From Melitaea cinxia (taxonomy: Eukaryota > Arthropoda > Insecta > Lepidoptera > Nymphalidae), in assembly GCF_905220565.1 (NCBI RefSeq), contig NC_059396.1, positions 14,279,706 through 14,343,705 on the forward strand: 64,000 bases of DNA. Direction: 5' to 3'. Of this stretch, positions 11,616 to 26,394 are shown one piece after another (the first letter of the stretch is position 1; every line of letters starts with the position of its first letter). The notes beneath the pieces are model-generated. The model did no database searches, was not told the DNA's origin, and saw only the letters and a list, made by a program, of their open reading frames with translations. Position numbers and translations under genes: made by a program.

Positions 11616-11982
11616 GAATATTAATACCTAAATAATTGATTATTTTTAGGTTATAAATCTTCTATATTTAGACTTTTAAGTAACTTCCCTGGTGGAAATA
11701 TTTGTTGAAAAAAAAAAACTTCATGACTTAATAAAACTTTTAAAAAAATAAGTCCGATGGTCCGAAATTTCGCAGAACATTCTTTTTTAAAGATCAAAAT
11801 GGTTTCAGAACATTACCTATAGAGCTATAAGAACTTATTATTTTAAGTCTTATGACCTTTTTTTTAAGATTTTTGGCACAGGTATGAAGACCTTCTTAAG
11901 ACCTTTTTTATACTTTTTCTAAACAAATATTTCCACCAGTGTTGAGAAGCGATGTAGCCACAAAATAATCTTAAATCTTAAT

Positions 11983-12372
11983 ATATATAAATCTCGTGTC
12001 ACAATGTTTGTCCGCGATGAACTCTTAAACTACTTAACCGATTTTAATCAAATTTGCACACCGTGTGCAGTTTGATCCAACTTGAAAGATAGGGTATATT
12101 TTGTTTTGATATATGTAATTATTATATTTAAGAAAAAAAATAAGGCGATACGAAGTTTGCCAGGTCAGCTAGTATACCTATATAAATTACGCATCACGTT
12201 GCTTGTCCGCGATGGACTCCTAAACTACTTAACCGATTTTTACCAAGTCTGCACACCGTGTGCAGTTAGATCCAACTTGAAAGATAGGCTATATTTTATT
12301 TTGATATATGTAATTATTATATTTAGGAAAAAAAATAAGGCGATACGAAGTTCGCCACGTCGCGTCAGCTAG
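11983..12372 (+). mobile_element. Two head-to-tail Helitron-like elements
   Basis: Copy 1 (11983-12172) and copy 2 (12173-12372) each contain TTGTCCGCGATG, AAACTACTTAACCGATTTT, the palindromic GCACACCGTGTGCA, AGATAGG..ATATTTT and a 3' end GTCAGCTAG (CTAG at 12169-12172 and 12369-12372). Coding-looking frames across them are by-products of the repeat. Head-to-tail tandems fit rolling-circle transposition, although simple duplication would look the same. Confidence 0.7.
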
Positions 12373-13144
12373 TAATAATATAAAAATATGTGAAAACCGC
12401 AATGTTTGACCGCGATCTTGTATTTGAAATATTATAATAATTTATATTATTAATTATATCAGATCCTGCATTGAATCCGATTTGCGAATTGATTGGATTT
12501 TGGACCCATGATACTATCATTGAATCTAATCGATATATGGTTTAACATAATTAACGCGGAATTGTCCCTTATTTGTAGTTGTATTTGACAAAATATAAGA
12601 CTGATATTATATAATACACATTTATTTCAGTCGACATTTTACTAAACATTAATTCTCAATAAAAATAGTATAATGACGTGTATTAATTTTCGATTACTAT
12701 ATACGTATTCTTACTTTGCTATTTGCTATTGCTACGATTATCTACTATTTTAAAAAAATAAAAAAAAATGACAATAAACGGACACTATTAGTCACTAAAT
12801 AATGATGATGATCTTTGAATAAAAACGGTAATACGGAAATTAATAAGTATTTACACAATAATTTAAAATAAAATAAATCGATGTCAATGTACTGAGAACG
12901 TACATTGTTACATAATAACGTATTATATACATCATAGATAGCTTGCAATAGTCATTGAAGGTAGGTAATAAATAATATGGAACTGTCAAGTGTTTATTAA
13001 AATTCTTTTCGATATTTTTTATGTTTATTTTTAAAATATTAATCTTATGTAAAATAATATGTCACTGCGTAGCAATGGTCAACGTATGTAAGCATCTTTT
13101 TGTTTGATTTTTGAAAATTGTAATATATTTTTTTCATTTCCTAG
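12373..13144. other. Presumed 5' UTR intron, distal part
   Basis: AT-rich with no recognised element until the pyrimidine tract and acceptor AG at 13143-13144. Confidence 0.4.
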
Positions 13145-13154
13145 GTTCATCAAG

Positions 13155-16100
13155 ATGACTTCAAGTGAGTTTAGAATCGAAAGAAATCTGGAGTTATCGG
13201 ATGAGACTAAGGCGATTGCTGAGAAGGAACTTAGAGAGACACCAGAGAGAGTCCGAGAAGCCTTAGAGAGACTGAAGGAAATTCTCAAAGAAAACAAAGA
13301 CTTATACTTCGGAGACGACGATGAATTGCTCACAATATTTTTGCGGCCTTGCAAGTGGTACCCAGAAAGCGCAATGGCTTTAGTAAGTCAGATTTTTTAA
13401 ATAATAAATTTATAAACTTGGTATTATATTAATAATTTGTAAGTAAACGTGGTCACTAGGTACTAAAGACGCTTTACGTAACTTAGGAACAGTTGATGAC
13501 GGTGCAGTTTAAGCAACACTTCAATTACAAACCTTACGATCCAGTCCGATTGCTCCGTCCTAGACCTCTATCGTAATCTTTTATGTTTTGAGTATGACAT
13601 AACAGTAAATTAGAATGTATAGATATCATAGCTACGTAATAAGACGACCGAGCAGACGCAAAATTTCAAGATATTTGAACTACGTAGGTATGTCTTTTTT
13701 GTTGCTATAACGATTAATGCAAGTCTCTTGAAGTATAGTAAAGTAGGTTATGACGGGTATGAGAGGTCATTTTGTTTGCAAATACGTTACGTTAAACCTC
13801 GTAATATGTATGTAACTTGTAAAGACTTAATACCTATTATGTTAAACTCTGTTTTTATCTACAATTTTTATAAAAAAGTTGCCATAACTGTTGTTATAAA
13901 CGCCAGAAATATTACTAATTACAGTAAACACATCGGATGCGATATAATATGACATGCAAATTATTATTTTTCTATCTAGAGTAGAAAGTTAGAGCTTTCA
14001 TACTTTCTTGCGTATTATAGGGTACGAGAGAGACTTGACTGAGCCGGACTTTAATTTCTCTCTGGACGGAAATCTTAGTTATATTAATATCTCATATTTA
14101 TACTAAAACAGCTTAGGGGGTCATTAACAAATTTAACTGAGATTGCAAATTTATCACCGCTCTATCATCTTCTGATGATATTATATTCCTGGTGACCTTC
14201 CATTAGAAATTTCGTGTAAAGCTGTTTTAATTTCAATTTTAGGTATTTCTAGTACATCTTCTCAACTGACATTTGTTATGGTACGATAAATTACTCTACT
14301 TGGTTTGAGATTTCTTGCTGTTAAGTTCTTCATAGTGATTATCAATTAAATTTAGTAACGGGTTCTGCTCTACAATTAAATTCTTATCTTAATTCCAAAG
14401 TTTCATAATTTTTAACCGACTTCAAAAAAGGAGGAGGCTACTCAATTCGACCGTATATATATATATTTATGTATGTTCGAGGTTCGAGGTTCGTATATAT
14501 TTTTATGTATAGCTTCGTCGTTTATAAGCCGATTTTATTAAATTTTTTTGTTAGAAAGGAGATATCCTTGGTGTGGTATCGTGATAAGAAAACTAGGATC
14601 TGATGATGGGATCCCAGAGAAATCGAGGGAAACTCGAAAATCCGCATAACTTTTTACTGGGTGTACCGATTTTAATGATTTTTAATTTAATCGAAAGCCG
14701 ATATTCATCGTGTGGTCACATTTAAATTTCATCGAGATTTAATTACAACTTTTGAAGTAATATTTGATAATGCGTATTTAATTGACTATTTTTTCGTCTA
14801 CCTACGTTGTATTACTTGTCGATATAATTGAAGTCGTTTTTTTTTCGTTTGCCTGCAAACATAATTATATCTGCACCTGGTGACAAAATCCCTTTAAATG
14901 TTTGTTATATTTCTCGATGGTGTCTTTAAGTATTCTTTCACGGTACGCAGGCAAAGCCGCAACAACACAGCAGTGACCAAGAAGTATATGTATAATTTTT
15001 TTCAAGGGTGTCCTTTAATCAAACTGAACTTAAAACTAGCTATATTTTTTGGATTTGAGAGAAACTTGGGACGATTTGAGTTTTTACTAAGTACGTAAAT
15101 GTTCAGTAGGTACGTTGTATCCTGAAATTTAGGACATTGGATGTTAAAATGTATATAATTGAGAATAAAGTAGTGGCTTGCCTGTTTGAATTTATATTTC
15201 TTGGAAATCTTTGTTTTGAAATCAGTACTTTGATAAAAACTGTGAAATGTGATTGTGAAGTAAATTCAAAAAGACACTTTTAAAACTCAATTATTGCATT
15301 CAGATACAAGCGTCAAATTAATAGGATTGGGCTTCAGCTCGGGATAGAAACAGCCGACCGAAGATAGGCTAATGGAGCAATGTCAAAGGGGAAATGTATA
15401 TCAGTAAGAGATAAGTTTATCAGCATTGCCTTCATTTGACATAAGCGGTTATAAATAATAACATGTCGATTTTATCTCTGTTCTCATTCACGAATAACTT
15501 TTTAATTTAATTTTTCACTGCATATCGATGAATGAATAATTTAACTGTTCACTGCATATTACTAAATGTGTAGCAGTTTGTGAAGAAAGACTTGACTACT
15601 TGTCTTGCATATGGAAGGTAGTAAATCTATCAATAACGACTATTGACGTTCGTTGTTATTGTTGTCTTATACAGTACAGTAATGCATATAAATACTAGTA
15701 CATATATCGAAAATAAGGAAACAAACTATATTGTATCAAAACGGTTTTTTATATTTATAAAATGGTAAAACACAATTCGTTCACACGTTTACAAATGTGT
15801 GAACGAATTACAAAGTTTGTCACAAATAGTTATTTCAAGTTGCCCTTTTATTTTGTTGCTCCTTTTTTCACGTTTACATTAGCCTCAAATTCTAATACGC
15901 TTTTTTTATACCATTAGGTGGGTAAACAATACTCTCGGCTCATTTACTGGTAAGCGATTACCTACAGTAATCGCTTACCATTTAATGAGCCCTATTAGGT
16001 TTATGCTACGGCATAAAGATGACTGCAACATCAAAAGTATCACAAGCGCGTTGCCAACCCTACCCCCAATCCTCCACAGGAGCTCTGGTCACCTTACCCA

Positions 16101-19100
16101 CGACAGGAACACAGCACTACTTGATAACAGAATTATTAAGTGATCTTCTTTAAGGTTGAGGTACTACCCCAGTTGGGATGCTTCAGATTTTGAGCAGGAT
16201 ATTTCCTGCTGTGCTCTACCTCAGTCAATATAATACGAGTATTATTCCTACCGATTATATAGCCTAAATGGTACACTATAGGTATAGTAACTAGTTCTTA
16301 TAATGCTTAAGAAGTTAATGTAGACATAGAATTTATTATAAACATTTAGATTTTTTTAAAGTATAATGTATAACAACAGCCTCTAACTTACACTAAAAGA
16401 GTATTGTGTTATTATTTGCTATTCATGACAAATAGCAATATGTAACAACTATAGCCTTGTACTCTCATAGTCCTTTGCGAAAATAATGTTATGTTTAATG
16501 AACTGTTTTGAAAAACACGGAAGATTTGCAATAAATACTCCACTATCGGCAACATTAATCGTTGGAGAAAACAACCTCCAAGGCCTACTGTATCCATATT
16601 ACATTAGTTCAACCATTCATACACTTTAGTTCGACAGAACAAAAACAATGACTTTAAAAATAGTATGCTATATTTGGAATATATTACAAATACATCGTAT
16701 TAAATATTTATTTTGTAGGTAGTTGATAAGTTTTTTTTAGTTTTCTGTTTCGTACGTAGACAGTAATTTAAATACTCGGCAATTAAAGAACGACTAACAT
16801 CTATAGACAGTTATCAGCAATAAATACGTTACAAATAAGTACCAACTAAGGAATCTTGACAAACAAATAAGATTAGTTTAGTGCACTTTGTACACTTAAA
16901 ATGTTATCTATCGTTTATCTTTTCCCGATAGTAGTTGACCGAGGTTTGCCTGATAACTCAGATCCGGTATCCGGACGAATTCATTCGAAATTGAAAACAA
17001 AGAAAATATATTTTCGAACAACAATATTTATCTAATGTCTGTTATGTTAGATTATTTCCTTCGAATCGGATAGCAAATATCTACGCATTCATCTTTATAT
17101 AAATTATGTACACACGGGTAGTGTTAGGTATCAATTTTTATTTAATATAAATATTTATTACTGAGTATATACTTAATACAACAATACAAAATGCACACGA
17201 CAACACAGTGCTAACTAAATTTAGACGAGATTTGTAACGACCCATTTAAATGTATTTAATGAGTTTATTCATATTGGGTACTTAACAAATGCTTAGTTTC
17301 GTCACAGTATTCTGCGACGAAGATTGACGACGAAATTCACGTCATGTTGATTGTCGAAAAGTCGTTCCATGAATATAAATTGAACTGACATTAATTTGTT
17401 TTTTTAAACTGCAACTATTAACAGTAACGTCAAAAACAAAACAAAAAAAACGTTTAAATACAGAATTATGGAATGTTAATTAGCAAACATAATTATCAAA
17501 TTTAATAATGGTGAAGAATTGTTTAACAAAACATTATTTTATTTATTTATTAAACATGTGAAAATAAATACTTTATCTTTAATTGCATTTATGTTCGTTG
17601 CTGTCAAATCACATAATTTATTAGTATTAGAATCATGTGTCCGTTATAATGAAGAGTGCATACAATTTATAACGGGAATACGATTAAGCAAGATCCACTC
17701 TGGTTAGTGAAGGCACGGGTACGTGTTCGCTGGTTGCTAGGTATTCGCAATCAGACGTTAACCTGTCTCTTAAGCAACACACTAATTCATTCAGACCAAA
17801 CTTTGCCTCTTGAATACGGCAGCAATGTTATTATAAAACTAAATTGCATATACTCATGGCAACTTTGTATTCGTATGCAATAGTGTATTGTAAGAGATAG
17901 ATATGGGTTTCTTTTTTAATTATTGAACTACTCTCTTATACTTTGTTTTAATTTGAAAGTATATTGAATGTTATATTTAACAATGATTACTTAGACTAAA
18001 TGATTTAAATCTTTATATCTACATTCGCATATTGTAACGTTACAACAAACTATGACACAAAAACAAAGATAAGTATTTATAAATAATTAAGGGCGTGAGG
18101 TCAATTATTCTCTCTCTCTCTCTCTCATCATCATCTCATCTCATTGCTGGCATAGGTCTCTTTTCCCATGTAAGAGAAGGATCAGAGCTTAATCCACCAC
18201 GCTGCAGGTTGGCGGATATATTCTCTACTATGATTAATGATCGCTATCAGGTGTACATGATAACAACTGGGACCGACGGTTTTATGTGCTCACCGAGGCA
18301 CGGTGAGAAGACCCACAAGGACTGCACAAACACTCAGAACACGGCAAACATCTGTATGGCCAATACAGATGTTCGATCCCGTAACCGCCAGCGCAACAGC
18401 CACAAACTAGTGCTTTAACTGTTGTGCCAACGCGTCGTCAATTATTACTAAGTTACTAAAAAAAGTAAAACATAAACAATAAAACATTTACAATAATCCA
18501 GTTAAGTAGAATATGTACTGTTTGAATTTTGTTTAAGTTAAGTTTATTGAAATAGGACTCACTAGCGACTTCTGTCCGTTCATATTTTTTTACATGATAA
18601 GTAATCACCAACACATTATATATTTAAAACTTCTCTGAAATACGCTGCATCTTATGGTATCAGTATTATTGGGATCGGTTTAGTAATCTTTGCAGTATAA
18701 CGTAACAAAAAAACAACTCTCTATTTATTAGTATAGATAGAAACTTAAAAAAACAGTTTCTACTGTAACGAATTTGATAATAGAACATTTCAAAGGCAAT
18801 AGTAGACAGTGATTACAGAAATGATAGAAAATTTGATCACTTATTTTACCGGTTAGTGCGCGATAGAATGAATTACTGCCTACCAAGTAATTTTATCATT
18901 GTTCTTTTTTCCACATTATCAAAAGTACCCAACAAGGAAATCGCCGGCATTATGTTTCACTCACTGATGTAAACTGTTCCTTTATTATGATAACAATCTT
19001 ATAACAACATCGCTTGAAATTTATGTATATCGCCTTATATACCTATCAATTGTCAATATTCTCGTTGTAGTGATCGGAAATAGAACATAAGCGAAAGAAC

Positions 19101-22100
19101 TACATTACTACAATGCTTTGTTATCTATTCTATGCAAATTAGTTAATTTTTCATTGTATACCTTACAAATAAATTATACCTAATAAAAATTAACCAACCT
19201 AAATATATATATTATGCAATTTAAGAATACGACGAAACAATTTTTAAAATTACACTAAGGACGAAAAGTGGTGCAATTTTGATAACAATCATATAGCAAT
19301 CAAGTAGACACGCGAAAAAGAAAAGGAATATTCTGAAGGCCTGACAGAACGAATTAAATTTATTTCGATTATTATCTTATGGTCTAAGATTTTTGTAATA
19401 TCCATTATAATTATTATGCACTTAGTGCTTCATCTGTAGTTAAAAAGAGGTTATACTTACTACTCTATATTTGCTAAAAAAGGCAGAATAGGTACCTACT
19501 TCAACAAAACAAAAAAATTATGTTTACTTCTTGAATAAGTTCTTTTTTTTCTACGTTGAATAAGATTTGTTGCGGGATTTACGAGTATGTCCTAAGTTAT
19601 GTTTTAAATTTTAGATGAGGCGCGTTGCGGAGTTCAAGCGTGAAAACGCAAGTCTTTTGGACGGATTATTACCAGAGCACGTGAAGGAAGCCTTCCTTGA
19701 GCATCAAGTAGTCAATGTCATGAAGGGTAGAGACGACAAGGGCAGAAGAGTGCTTATTGTCAACGTCGGAGGTAACGAAGTAGCTTTATTTAATATTTTT
19801 AATAAGATAACAAAAATCACCAGCTTAGAAAGAAGCCGTACAACTTTTCTTCTTATGAAACTAAATTGATTTTTTCCAATTTTGAAATCTAATATTGATT
19901 TCAATCGAAACAGTTTTATAGGCTATAAAATATCAAGCTTCTATTCATAGTAATCAAACCACAGTTACAAGCTGTCAATTTGATATCAGTTTATTTTTTC
20001 TAAGACAAGGACATAAAAATAATTTATGCATTTAACGATTTAACGCAGTTGATTGTTGTTATAATTACAATTTTCATAGATCGCAACAGACGACAGTAAT
20101 CGTAGTGTAAGTAAGCGTATGTTAGTTTTAATAATAAAGTACAAGTAGGTACCTACACAGATAAATATTTATATTCATATTTATGATCCATTCAGTCATC
20201 AATTTTAATACACGTGAATATAATTTTCTAACAATTATGAATATGACAAAGTAGGGTCATTGCGCCTGTTCGCGTCCACTTAGTGTAGTTGGCAAGTTTG
20301 AAGAAGAAAATAAAAATGTCCCCGCACTAATTTCTATGAAAAATTTATTTACTGTGTTCATTATATAGTCTATTTAAAGATTCATTTTCAGTTTTGTTCG
20401 AAACATCTTGTTATTATTTTATTTAAATACAAACGTCAGAATTAGGCGATTTACCCAGTTTGCGTCCATAAAATCCAATTTGCGTCCACCCGCTGGACCA
20501 CTTCGCGTCCACCAGCTTAGAAAAGGAATAAAGAGGTGATATTTTTATGATAATCTAAAGAGATATTGGATTTTAATAATTTATTTATTGAAGAATTATA
20601 GTTATTTAAAAATCAACACATTAACATTAATAAATCACTATAAAGAAAATAATACACCTATTTATTCTTCTAAACATTGATAGAACTTAAAATTAAAAAA
20701 CAAATTAACCTGTGTACAACCTATGTAGTCAGTAAATAGTAATTCCACCTTTAAAATTCAACAATTATCTGTTCTGTGAATTTTAAAGGAATGTAAGCAA
20801 GCTAAAGATCAGCCTGCAATTACAATCACAGCAGCCTTTCGCAGTCGACTACTGGACATAGGCCTTGACAAGTTCACTCCTGTGTTTTGCTCATAGTCAC
20901 CACGCTGGGCTGACGGGTTGGTGACCACAGGCCTGGCATTGTCGTACCGAAGACGCTGCTGCCCGTCTTCGTCCTGTGTATTTCAAAGCCAGCAGTTGGA
21001 TGGATATCCCGCCATCGGTCGGCTTTTTAAGTTCCGAGGTAGTAGAGGAACTTAATCGCCTCTTACCACACCCACGGGAAGAGAGGGGGTGTTTATATTC
21101 TTTGATGCCGTAAGCACACAGCACCACAAAGATCAGCCTTGATTAATAATAATTATGGAAACCAAATACGAGGTGCACACATATCTCCATTCGCATTAAA
21201 TATTAATAATACCGCTGTTTTCTTCTTCGTTACTTGGTTTTATTTGATACTAGCTGTGCTCGCGACTTCATCCGCGTGGAATTATAATTACAATTATAAT
21301 AAAAAAAATATTGTTCTGTTCGTAGAATTACAAAATAAATAAATTTCTAAAATAAAAGTAGCCTAATTTACTCCTTATTTCATTAGCTATCTAGATGGTA
21401 ACGTCAAAATCAGTCCAGTCGTTTCAGTGATTAGCCGGAGCAAACAGACAGACAGACAAAAATTCTAAAAAATGTTTTTATTTATTTATTTTCTTACATC
21501 TAATATTACAGGTATAACCCAATTCATTAGACATAGTAAAGGAGACAAAAAGCGAAAGGAAAAAAATGTAAACTATAATTAAAAAGGAATTGGCTGACTT
21601 GAACATAATACTAAAAACAAAACAATAATAAATATAAAAATATTAAATTCATTTCTCATAACATATTGTATACAAAGTAACTTTTGCGAATTCATTCCAC
21701 GAACAAGAAAAAAGGTCTAGTGTTTCAGCCACCAAGTTTAGCGTTCTGACTGAACGAGCAAGGGGGCCGTTGCGCACTAGCTCGGTTCTGCCGTGGGGTA
21801 CTGCAAATAAGCTCGGTCGCTGTCTTCGTTGTAGATGATACCTATTGGGTACGCTCAAACCTATCCACTGCAGTACCCCTGGATTATTGACAACAACCAG
21901 GAATAATTTAAAATATAAGTTGCCAGAACCAGCTCTCTCTTAGTCTCCAACTTGTTGTATCCAACCATGCCCAATACAAACAATGTTGGATACATCAAGG
22001 GATACACGCCATAAAGCCTATGGTAAAGAAACCTGGTGAATTTATTTTGAACATATTCCAGTATGAGACTGTATTTGACTTCATGTGGAGACCATACTAC

Positions 22101-25100
22101 CGCATTATACTCAAGCTGACTTCTTATTAGGGCATCATACAGTAAAGAGATTGCTTATTTTGGTATATGTACCGTGTATAAATCAATATACATTTAGTAA
22201 AAAGGTGTTACTTTAATATTACAAACAGACACTCCAATTTTATTTATTTGTGTAGATAAGTTTTGAACCCTCTTGGTCTGCACCCACTGATTTTGTCCAA
22301 TATCGAAATAGCATATTTTTTGCATAGGTGCTTGTCTTACCGATTTCTTCTTCTCTTGGATCTCATGCAAATCTTCCTTTGTGTATGTTCTTTTTTCCTT
22401 CTTCTTTCTTATCTGCAAAGAACTCATCTTAAATAGAAAAAAATAAGAAAGAAATTACTTATTTCATTCAAAGTAGAATAGGTATTAAACTTTTAGTTTT
22501 ATGTACTAAACTTATAGAATTAATTTAAAAAATGGACGCGATTTAGTTTTCTTATTAATCCCTTTAGGTATAGTTTGCGTCCACTGCGGACGCAAAGTGG
22601 AAGTTTTATAAATTCGGTGTAGCAGTTCGCGTCCACCTTATTTTACTATTAACTATAAAAAAAATGAGCAAATTCATAATTATTATAATTCCTTTTATCA
22701 TAACCAACGCCTAGAAACAGCTATGTATCCAAAATAGACATAAAACAATAAAAGACTTACCTTCAAACGAACCGCTGCCCACTATTTTCTTCTTATTATT
22801 CCGTGCCTTCGCGCTCTCTTGTTGAACAGCCCTCACTAACTATTTTTTTTTATCCAGGATTGCTTGGATGCACGGAACTTTTGTTTATGCGTACGTGCCT
22901 CTTATACATTGAGGTATTAGCCGGTAATTATTTTTCGACTTATTGGCGTCTTAGTATACTTAATTTCGAGACTTTTCAAAGTGAGATCCATAAAATGGAC
23001 GCGAATTGGGCGGTGGACGCGAACAGGCGCAATGACCCTATGAATGGGAAATAAAATATTTTAAGATGTGTAAAGTAATATTGCATATTTAATTTTTTTT
23101 TATTTTAAAACTATTAAACAGGTTTTATCCCATTGATAATGTCAAGAAGAAGGCTATTAATGAACTTACAATAATAGCTACCTATAACATATAAAGACTG
23201 CTGTGTGGTTACGGCAGTAAGAATATAGCCACTCCCTCTCTTCCCGTGGGTGTCGTAAGAGGCGACTAAGGGATAACACAGTTCCACTACCACCTTGGAA
23301 CTTAAAAACCCGACCGATGGCGGGATAACCATCTAACTTCTGGCTTTGAAATACACAGACCGAAGACGGGCAGCAGCGTTTTTAGTGCGACAAAGCCAGC
23401 CCACAACCCGCCTGCCCAGCGTGGTGACTTGGGCAAAACACATGAGTTCACGCCATTTTTAGCGCGAACTTGTTGAGGCCTATGTCCAGTAGTGGACTGC
23501 AATAGGCTGAAATGATGATGATGATGATAAAGACTTGAAAAATATGTTCACTACTTAAGTTTTATGCACAAGTATATTATTTAGGGTTAAGTTAATTTAA
23601 AATCAAATATTTATGAAAATATATTATAATAAAATTTCATTATTAAAAAAACAAAAACCCGACTGCGAAAAATAACCAGTAAAAATAGAAAAAAAAAACA
23701 AGGTTTATAATTCAGTGCACCGTGTTCCGTGTTATTCTATTCTTTAAGTACTTTCATAAATTACAGATATTTTATCTTCTCTTAATATATAAAACAAAGT
23801 CGTCTTTGTTCGAATGAAAGAAAAACGAAATTCCAATACAAAATCTTCATGGGTTTGGTAACTGTCAAGCATTCAATGTTCATCCCGTCGATACAGGTTA
23901 CTCTCCCCTCAAATTAGAAAACGTATTAAAATAAAGGTTTCGAATACAATATAGATCCACAATTTTCGTATAATGGCGTATTTTAGATTTTAATAATGTA
24001 GGTAATGAAAAAGGATTCACATATATATTGGTTGCCAAATATTTATGCGTGCATTTAGAAATTTATTTTGTGTAAATAGCTTTCTTTCATATACTGATGA
24101 TGCATTTATAACAGCGAAAAAGATTATAATGATTGACATTAATTATCATCATAATTATATCATATAGGTAGCATTTTGATTATTCAATATGAATATTTGA
24201 ATCTATACTAATATTATAATTTTGGTCGGTGGATTCACGTCTGCATTAGGGACACTCAGATAGAATAATTAATTTTCTTAATGTAAACTGCAGTAGTGTA
24301 CCAAGTAACGATCACTAACAAAAATAAAAATTGGAATAACAAAAGCACGGGCATTATAAGCCCGTGGACATATCTTTATTAAAAAAAAAATCTTTTTGTA
24401 TTGGATAGTCCATTTACCGAGGAAGACTAAGCTATAATTATAACATTTTAGAACGGTTGTTCCTCAAATTAACGAGTTGAAATAAATATATTGACTTTAT
24501 ATGGAGAAATTTTTGGTATGGTAAACACTATTTGGTTGATGCCAATTTACAACGTTGCTAAGTCAGCAGTAGTTCAGTGTGATAGGGCACAAGTACAATA
24601 TCTTTTACAGACCATAGTGATATTAAGATACACAACAATTTTTGTTATGTTGTTTTATTGTTATTTTTAATAATTATAATTTTACAAAATAAATATGCGA
24701 TTTCTAATAGGGAAAATATAAAAATGTAAAGTATTAATACGCTTATAATTTTATTTAGGTTCGTGGGATCCCAAGAAGGTTCCTGCCGACCAATTGTTCA
24801 AACTATTCTACTTGATCCACGAAGCAGCTATGCTGGAGCCAGAGTCCCAGGTTCGAGGCACTGTCGTCATCATGGACTTCTATAACATGGGCTGGAATCA
24901 GGTATGTATTCTGTAAATTGTATTGAATGATATTTTCAGCATAAGTTCATTACAGTACTACGGGAAATATATCGACTGATTAATCTTCCTCTTTCTCATG
25001 AGTAATTTAAAAATTCTTGGAACTGATGTAATGCTGCGTGTGCCGTTTCCGCGGCACCTAAATACCGAAAGTAGGGGGTTTGATTCCCGCTCGAAGTTGA

Positions 25101-26299
25101 TATTTGTGTTTATACAAATATTTATTTCTGGTCTGGTTGTTAGTCTTTGTGGTGGGAGAGGACGTTAAGCTGTCGGTCCCGGTTGTTATCATGTACACCT
25201 GATAGTGATCGTTACTCATAGTAAGGAATAAGTGTATCCGTCAACCCACATTGGAACAGTGTGGTGGGTTAAGCTCTGATCCTTCTTGTATATGCCTATC
25301 TGTGGGATATTACAGGCTGAAGCGTACTTAGGACTTAGATTATTTCGTATAGGTACCTTTTTTGACCATTTAATATACCAACCATGTAACCAAACCAACC
25401 AAAACCAAATAATGATATTATAATATTAATTAACATTATTTTTTTCTACTACATTGTGTTAAAAAAAAAAATAACACTGGGTCAAAATCGATGATTTTTG
25501 GTCGTAAATGTATATATAAATTTTGCTCCTCGAGATATTCTTTTATCTATTAATTATTTACGACTTTTTTCTATAAAAACACTTAATAAATAGAATATGA
25601 TACCTTTTGCTTCGCTTACATTTTGGAATATGATTACTAAAGTATAAACGTTCAAAATAAAAACCAATTCAGCACAAAAATAAATTTCTATTCAAACTGA
25701 TTAGAAATTAATTTACCACATAACTATGTATATTGCTGAGCCTGATTTTTTTTTCATACAACTCTACGAATGTCAATGCACTCTAAAAATGAGAACATGA
25801 ATGAAGATTTGCTTCAAAGTCAAACTTCATCATGTATATTACTCAAGTTAAGAGTTAAAAATAATACTGATATTGTACTTTTGTACTAAATAATGCTGAC
25901 TCTGACTCTCATCTCAACGTAAGCTAAGATTTTTTACTACGCTTTTTGGCATTTAGTGTGCTTATAACACAGCGTTATCTAACAATAATATTTTTTGAAA
26001 TGAACCAATTGTCACAATCAAACAATACTTCCATTTTTCCAACATTAAGCATAAGTATAGAAATAGATATTACGGATAAACATGGATATTCTAAGGTAAC
26101 AAACAAGAGAGACCATCACAGATTACATAATTTATAAAACTACATCTCAAATAAAGTGTACAATTGTTTGCACTCCATCGAAGTGTCTATATATTACTTT
26201 ACATAATGGTAAACAATACGTACAAGCAGTACACGGATACTTCGCTACTTAACGAATTAATCACTAGATTAAAAATTTACTGAAAATTACTTATCGACC

Positions 26300-26335
<36 letters not shown>

Positions 26336-26360
26336 TATAAATATATATATATGTATTGTA

Positions 26361-26394
<34 letters not shown>

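Larger units (their letters stand above)
20254..23038. mobile_element. DNA transposon with 26-bp perfect TIRs and TA target duplication, carrying nested insertions
   Basis: The left end GGGTCATTGCGCCTGTTCGC... (20254-20279) is an exact inverted match of 23013-23038. TA dinucleotides lie immediately outside both ends (20252-20253 and 23039-23040). The motif GCGTCCAC/T recurs at the inner side of each end (20455-20515 and 22530-22635, both orientations), as expected of transposase-binding subterminal repeats. TA duplication suggests the Tc1/mariner/pogo group, but no transposase catalytic core remains. The element sits in coding intron 2 of the CRAL-TRIO gene. Three later insertions lie inside: a family C repeat (20826-21124), a CTAGCTGTGCTCGCG repeat (21250-22259), and a LINE fragment that split the latter (21475-22153). 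Confidence 0.8.

Noticed and set aside
12082..12372. A 96-aa frame with internal duplication
   Set aside because: It runs across two tandem Helitron-like copies; the duplicated peptide reflects the DNA repeat.
13079..13354. A 91-aa minus-strand frame
   Set aside because: Antisense shadow of the first coding exon of the CRAL-TRIO gene.
22194..22427. A pogo-type helix-turn-helix gene
   Set aside because: The Lys-rich start is suggestive, but the HTH core and DDE domain are absent and the frame runs into a repeat, so it is listed only as a possible remnant.
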